From an uncultured Alphaproteobacteria bacterium (GTDB lineage Bacteria > Pseudomonadota > Alphaproteobacteria > Caulobacterales > Caulobacteraceae): 15,813 bases of DNA. Location: contig CAIZKE010000362.1 in NCBI GenBank assembly GCA_903933475.1, positions 1-15,813 of the forward strand, written 5' to 3'. Positions 12,819 through 15,813 of the stretch are shown here, piece after piece (positions within the stretch are counted from its first letter, which is position 1; each line of letters begins with the position of its first letter). The notes under the pieces are model-generated. The model did not search any database and had not been told where the DNA came from. It saw only the letters and a list, made by a program, of their open reading frames with translations. Made by a program: the position numbers and the translations under genes.

Positions 12819-13835
12819 GTGATTGAAAGAAACTGGAACGAACTCATCCGCCCGGAAAAGCCTGCAATCGAGCTTGGCACAGACCCGTCCCGCAAGGCGC
12901 GTCTGGTGGCAGAACCCCTCGAGCGCGGATTTGGCGTTACCCTCGGTAACAGCCTGCGCCGGGTCCTGTTGTCCTCCCTGCAGGGGGCTGCCGTCACCGC
13001 CGTCCAGATCGACGGTGTCGTCCATGAGTTCTCCTCGCTCGAGGGCGTCCGGGAGGACGTCGTCGATATCGTTCTGAACATCAAGCAGCTCGCCCTCCGC
13101 TTGCATGCAGATGGTGTCAGGCGGATGACGCTCCGGGCTCAAGGGCCGGGTGCGGTGACCGCTCGTCAGATCGAGGCCGGCTCAGACATCGAGATCCTGA
13201 ACCCCGACCATGTGCTCTGCACCCTCGACGAGGGCGCCAGCGTGCGGATGGAGTTCACGGTGCAGAACGGCAAGGGCTATGTCCCCTCCGAGATGAACCG
13301 TCCCGAGGACGCGCCGATTGGCCTGATTGCGGTCGACAGCCTTTACTCGCCGGTTAAGCGGGTTGCCTACCGGGTGGAGCCCACCCGCCAGGGCCAGAGC
13401 CTCGACTATGACAAGCTGATCATCGAGGTCGAAACCAACGGTGCGGTGACACCCGTGGACGCCGTGGCCTTCGCCGCCCGGATCCTTCAGGACCAGCTGC
13501 AGATCTTCATCACCTTCGAGGAGCCGAAGAAGAAGTCCGACGCCGACTCCAAGCCCGAGCTCCCCTTCAATCCGGCCCTGCTGAAGAAGGTGGATGAGCT
13601 CGAACTGTCCGTCCGCTCGGCGAACTGCTTGAAGAACGACAACATCGTCTATATCGGCGACCTGATCCAGAAGACCGAGGCGGAGATGCTCCGCACGCCG
13701 AACTTCGGGCGTAAGTCGCTGAACGAGATCAAGGAAGTGCTCGCGGGCATGAACCTGCATCTTGGGATGGACGTTCCCAACTGGCCGCCTGAGAATATCG
13801 AAGAGCTGGCCAAGAAGTTCGAAGACCAGATGTAA
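12819..13835 (+). CDS. rpoA: DNA-directed RNA polymerase alpha subunit
   Basis: The alpha subunit dimerises to start RNA polymerase assembly and reads UP elements and activators through its carboxy-terminal domain. The 338-residue product has the dimerisation motif LGNSLRRVLLSS (42-53), the amino-terminal domain to about 232, a charged linker (EEPKKKSDADSKPE, 234-247), and the carboxy-terminal domain from about 253 with VRSANCLKNDN (265-275; Arg266 equals E. coli Arg265) and TPNFGRKSLNEI (293-304). The start is GTG 12819, giving MIERNWNELIRP, with GAGGGA 9 nt upstream. Confidence 0.98.
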   Translation: MIERNWNELIRPEKPAIELGTDPSRKARLVAEPLERGFGVTLGNSLRRVLLSSLQGAAVTAVQIDGVVHEFSSLEGVREDVVDIVLNIKQLALRLHADGVRRMTLRAQGPGAVTARQIEAGSDIEILNPDHVLCTLDEGASVRMEFTVQNGKGYVPSEMNRPEDAPIGLIAVDSLYSPVKRVAYRVEPTRQGQSLDYDKLIIEVETNGAVTPVDAVAFAARILQDQLQIFITFEEPKKKSDADSKPELPFNPALLKKVDELELSVRSANCLKNDNIVYIGDLIQKTEAEMLRTPNFGRKSLNEIKEVLAGMNLHLGMDVPNWPPENIEELAKKFEDQM

Positions 13836-13839
13836 TCCC

Positions 13840-13863
13840 GCGGCGCGTCGCGAGACGCCCCGC
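13840..13863 (+). other. GNRA-capped hairpin between rpoA and rplQ
   Basis: GCGG-C-GCGTC (13840-13849) pairs with GACGC-C-CCGC (13854-13863), giving 9 bp, one C-C mismatch and a GCGA tetraloop. It starts 5 nt after the rpoA stop and ends 4 nt before GAGGAGAG, the rplQ ribosome-binding site. With no T-tract it is not a terminator; it may be a stability or spacing element. Confidence 0.45.
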
Positions 13864-13881
13864 TCCCGAGGAGAGACCGCA

Positions 13882-14298
13882 ATGCGTCATGGAAATGGGC
13901 ACCGCAAGCTGGGACGGACCAGCGCGCACCGGATCGCCATGTTCGCCAACATGGCTGCCAGCCTCATCAAGCACGAGCAGATCGTCACGACCCTGCCCAA
14001 GGCCAAGGAGCTTCGGCCTGTGGTGGAAAAGCTGGTGACCCTGGCCAAGCGCGGCGATCTGCACGCCCGCCGTCAGGCGATCAGCCAGATCCGCGACGTC
14101 GAGCAGGTCGGCAAGCTGTTCGCGACCCTCGGGCCCCGCTATGCGGATCGTCGAGGCGGCTACACCCGGGTTCTGAAGGCGGGTTTCCGCTATGGTGACA
14201 ACGCCGCCCTGGCGGTGATCGAGTTCGTCGACCGCGACCCCTCGGAAAAGGGCAAGGACTCCGGACCGGTGCAGGTTTCAGCCTTCGCAGACGCCTAG
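13882..14298 (+). CDS. rplQ: 50S ribosomal protein L17
   Basis: L17 lies near the tunnel exit on the back of the 50S subunit. The 138-residue product starts MRHGNGHRKLGRTSAHR, followed by FANMAASLIKHEQIVTTLPKA's conserved core, LVTLAKRGDLHARR and the GGYTRVLKAGFRYGD segment. The strong GAGGAGAG (13868-13875) fixes ATG 13882; the frame is open upstream only as an rpoA shadow. A short Asp/Lys/Ser tail follows the conserved core. It is the last gene of the alpha block, followed by an intrinsic terminator. Confidence 0.97.
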   Translation: MRHGNGHRKLGRTSAHRIAMFANMAASLIKHEQIVTTLPKAKELRPVVEKLVTLAKRGDLHARRQAISQIRDVEQVGKLFATLGPRYADRRGGYTRVLKAGFRYGDNAALAVIEFVDRDPSEKGKDSGPVQVSAFADA

Positions 14299-14325
14299 GC
14301 TTTTCCAGCCCGGCGCAAGGAATTT

Positions 14326-14357
14326 GACCCCGGCCCTGCGCCGGGGTCTTCTTTTTT
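14326..14357 (+). terminator. Intrinsic terminator of the ribosomal-protein cluster
   Basis: GACCCCGGC (14326-14334) pairs perfectly with GCCGGGGTC (14340-14348) around a CCTGC loop, followed directly by TTCTTTTTT (14349-14357). It lies 27 nt after the rplQ stop. This is the only classical Rho-independent terminator I see in the window. An upstream segment (14309-14316) could pair with 14338-14345 and compete with the terminator stem. Confidence 0.9.
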
Positions 14358-14382
14358 GGGGCGGACCGGGCGAGGGTTGCGG

Positions 14383-15633
14383 ATGACCAGACGCTACCTC
14401 CTGCTTCTCCTACTTCTTCCGTTCCTCTTCTGCCGGGCCCCCGAGGCCCGGGCGCAGACCGAGGAACCGGCCCTGCTGTTGATTTCCATCGACGGTTTCC
14501 GGACGGATTACCTCAGTCGGGGCCATGCCCCCGTCCTGGAAGGCCTAGCTCGCCGGGGTGTCCGGGCAGAGGCCATGCGCCCATCCTTCCCAAGCCTGAC
14601 CTTCCCCAATCACTACACCCTGGTAACCGGGCTACGGCCGGATCGCCACGGCATGGTCGACAATGTCATGCGGGATGCCCGTCGGCCTGGCGTCACCTAT
14701 TCCATGTCCAACCGCAGTGAGACCAACGACCGCTTCTGGTGGGACGATGGCGAACCTATCTGGGTCACCGCAGAAAAGGCGGGGGTGCGGACCGCCACCC
14801 TGTTCTGGCCTGGATCGGAGTCGGATATTCACGGGGTCCGTCCCACATCCTGGCTGACCTTCGACAAGAGCCTGTCGCCCGAGCGCCGGGTCGAGCGCCT
14901 CCTCGAATGGATGGGTCGTCCTAAGGAACAGCAGGCCCGTTTCATGACCCTCTATTTCGATGATGTGGACACAGCGGGGCACCAGTTCGGACCTGACTCC
15001 CGGGAAGTGAACGCGGCCATCGAGCGGGTCGATTCCGCCATCGGCCAACTCATCCGCGGGATCGAGGCCATGGGGCGTCCCGTTGACCTCGTCATCGTGT
15101 CCGACCACGGGATGGCAGCGACATCGCCAGACCGGGTTATCGAGATCGAGTCGCTGGCGCCCGCAGGAAGTTTTGAACTCGTCACCCAGGGCGCTGCGGT
15201 TGGGCTGGTGCCCTTAGCTGGACGCGAAGCAGAGGTCCTGGCCTCCGTCTCAGCCCCGCATCCCCATGTCGCCTGCTGGCCCAAGGCGCGCATTCCAGAG
15301 CACCTGCACTATGGCACCCATCCTCGGGTCCCACCGGTGGTCTGCCTGCCCGATGCCGGTTGGCTCCTCCTCAGCCGCGAGACGCTGGCCCGTCGTCCCG
15401 TCCGGGCTGGCGGCGCGCATGGCTACGATCCCGCTGCACCGGAGATGGCCACCCTGTTCCTGGCGGCCGGGCCATCCTTCCGCCAGGGCGTGGTCCTGCC
15501 AGCCTTTGACAATGTCGACCTCTATCCCCTCCTGGCCCGCCTGATCGGGATCAAGCCGCTCCCGTCGGACGGGAAGGCTGAGGTGCTGTCGGGTGCGCTG
15601 TTGCCGGGAGCCCGCAGGCCTGTCGGTTTCTGA
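14383..15633 (+). CDS. Secreted nucleotide pyrophosphatase/phosphodiesterase (NPP family)
   Basis: The product resembles bacterial NPPs of the alkaline-phosphatase superfamily, two-zinc enzymes that cleave phosphodiester or pyrophosphate bonds in nucleotides. The 416-residue protein starts with a signal peptide (basic start, LLLLLLL at 6-12, likely cleavage after ARA at 24), so it acts in the periplasm or outside. Catalytic residues are all visible: Asp37 (SIDGF), nucleophile Thr73 in SLTFPNHYT, Asp196 and His200 (DVDTAGHQFGP), Asp241-His242 (VSDHGM) and His346 (GAHGYD). ATG 14383 follows GAGGG (14372-14376). It starts 25 nt after the terminator, with little room for its own promoter. The exact substrate is unknown. 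Confidence 0.88.
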   Translation: MTRRYLLLLLLLPFLFCRAPEARAQTEEPALLLISIDGFRTDYLSRGHAPVLEGLARRGVRAEAMRPSFPSLTFPNHYTLVTGLRPDRHGMVDNVMRDARRPGVTYSMSNRSETNDRFWWDDGEPIWVTAEKAGVRTATLFWPGSESDIHGVRPTSWLTFDKSLSPERRVERLLEWMGRPKEQQARFMTLYFDDVDTAGHQFGPDSREVNAAIERVDSAIGQLIRGIEAMGRPVDLVIVSDHGMAATSPDRVIEIESLAPAGSFELVTQGAAVGLVPLAGREAEVLASVSAPHPHVACWPKARIPEHLHYGTHPRVPPVVCLPDAGWLLLSRETLARRPVRAGGAHGYDPAAPEMATLFLAAGPSFRQGVVLPAFDNVDLYPLLARLIGIKPLPSDGKAEVLSGALLPGARRPVGF

Positions 15634-15746
15634 GTCTGCTGTGACCTGTATCCCTTGACGGTCGGACAACCGTTGCGCGGAATGGAGGTTGGGGTTGCGG
15701 CCCCGGAGGCTTCGGGCCAAGTTCCCGCGCGATCGAGGACCCGACA
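15634..15746 (+). other. Intergenic region with a weak possible promoter
   Basis: This 113-nt gap holds a TTGACG (15655-15660) with CGGAAT 17 bp downstream (15678-15683), a half-matching promoter for the next gene. A hairpin CCCGGA/TTCGGG (15702-15707 with 15711-15716) has no T-run and does not look like a terminator. GAGGA (15735-15739) is the ribosome-binding site for the gene starting at 15747. Confidence 0.3.
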
Positions 15747-15813
15747 ATGACGACGGAAGCTTCCACGCCCAACCGACGCCGTGCGGCCTTCGGGTTTATC
15801 TTCGCTTCGGCCC
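15747..15813 (+). CDS. Probable MFS transporter, amino-terminal fragment
   Basis: Only 22 codons lie inside the window. They read MTTEASTPNRRRAAFGFIFASA: a short polar tail, a basic RRR patch, then the start of a hydrophobic helix. The RRAAFGFIF-type start resembles TetA-like (drug:H+ antiporter 12-helix) MFS proteins, but a fragment this short cannot settle the family. GAGGA (15735-15739) is 7 nt upstream of the ATG. The gene is cut by the window end, not broken. Confidence 0.5.
   Translation, partial: MTTEASTPNRRRAAFGFIFASA

Noticed and set aside
11777..13084. A 435-residue minus-strand frame opposite rpsM, rpsK and rpoA
   Set aside because: Spans several certain plus-strand genes and their gaps; composition is Arg/Ser/Asp-rich with no domain I recognise.
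15698..15718. Terminator for the NPP gene
   Set aside because: A stem can form but is followed by CCAAGTTCCCG, with no T-tract, and it lies close to the next gene's ribosome-binding site.

Overview
This window is the S10–spc–alpha ribosomal-protein gene cluster of a GC-rich alphaproteobacterium. Protein details recalled from memory (the S10, SecY and RpoA amino termini, a short-LID adenylate kinase between secY and rpsM, no rpsD between rpsK and rpoA) point to the Caulobacterales, near Caulobacter or Phenylobacterium. I could not confirm this by search. All genes are on the plus strand. I see no tRNA, rRNA, CRISPR array, insertion sequence or phage gene.

Layout. Positions 1-295 hold a good sigma-70-type promoter (17-45) and an unusually long, hairpin-rich leader of about 244 nt with a boxA-like element, ending at rpsJ. 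The S10 block follows (rpsJ, rplC, rplD, rplW, rplB, rpsS, rplV, rpsC, rplP, rpmC, rpsQ; 296-5459). Next is the spc block (rplN, rplX, rplE, rpsN, rpsH, rplF, rplR, rpsE, rpmD, rplO, secY, adk; 5473-11780). Then comes a 188-nt regulatory gap with a possible promoter and a 10-bp hairpin, followed by the alpha block (rpsM, rpsK, rpoA, rplQ; 11969-14298), closed by a textbook intrinsic terminator (14326-14357). Beyond it lie a secreted nucleotide pyrophosphatase/phosphodiesterase gene (14383-15633) and the first 22 codons of a probable MFS transporter (from 15747).

The first 27 genes build the 30S and 50S ribosomal subunits, the SecY translocation channel, the adenylate kinase that balances adenylate pools, and the alpha subunit of RNA polymerase. 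They are packed tightly. Many stop and start codons overlap by one base, which suggests translational coupling. The only sizeable gaps are in front of rpsJ, rplO, secY, adk, rpsM, rpoA and rplQ, and each of these contains at least one credible RNA hairpin.

The gene content is ordinary and I found no new multi-gene system. The observations most worth checking are the structured S10 leader with its boxA-like site, a GANTC motif inside the S10 promoter spacer, a serine in SecY where a nearly invariant cytoplasmic-loop arginine is expected, and the hairpins in front of the two GTG-started alpha-block genes, whose upstream regions share an 11-mer.
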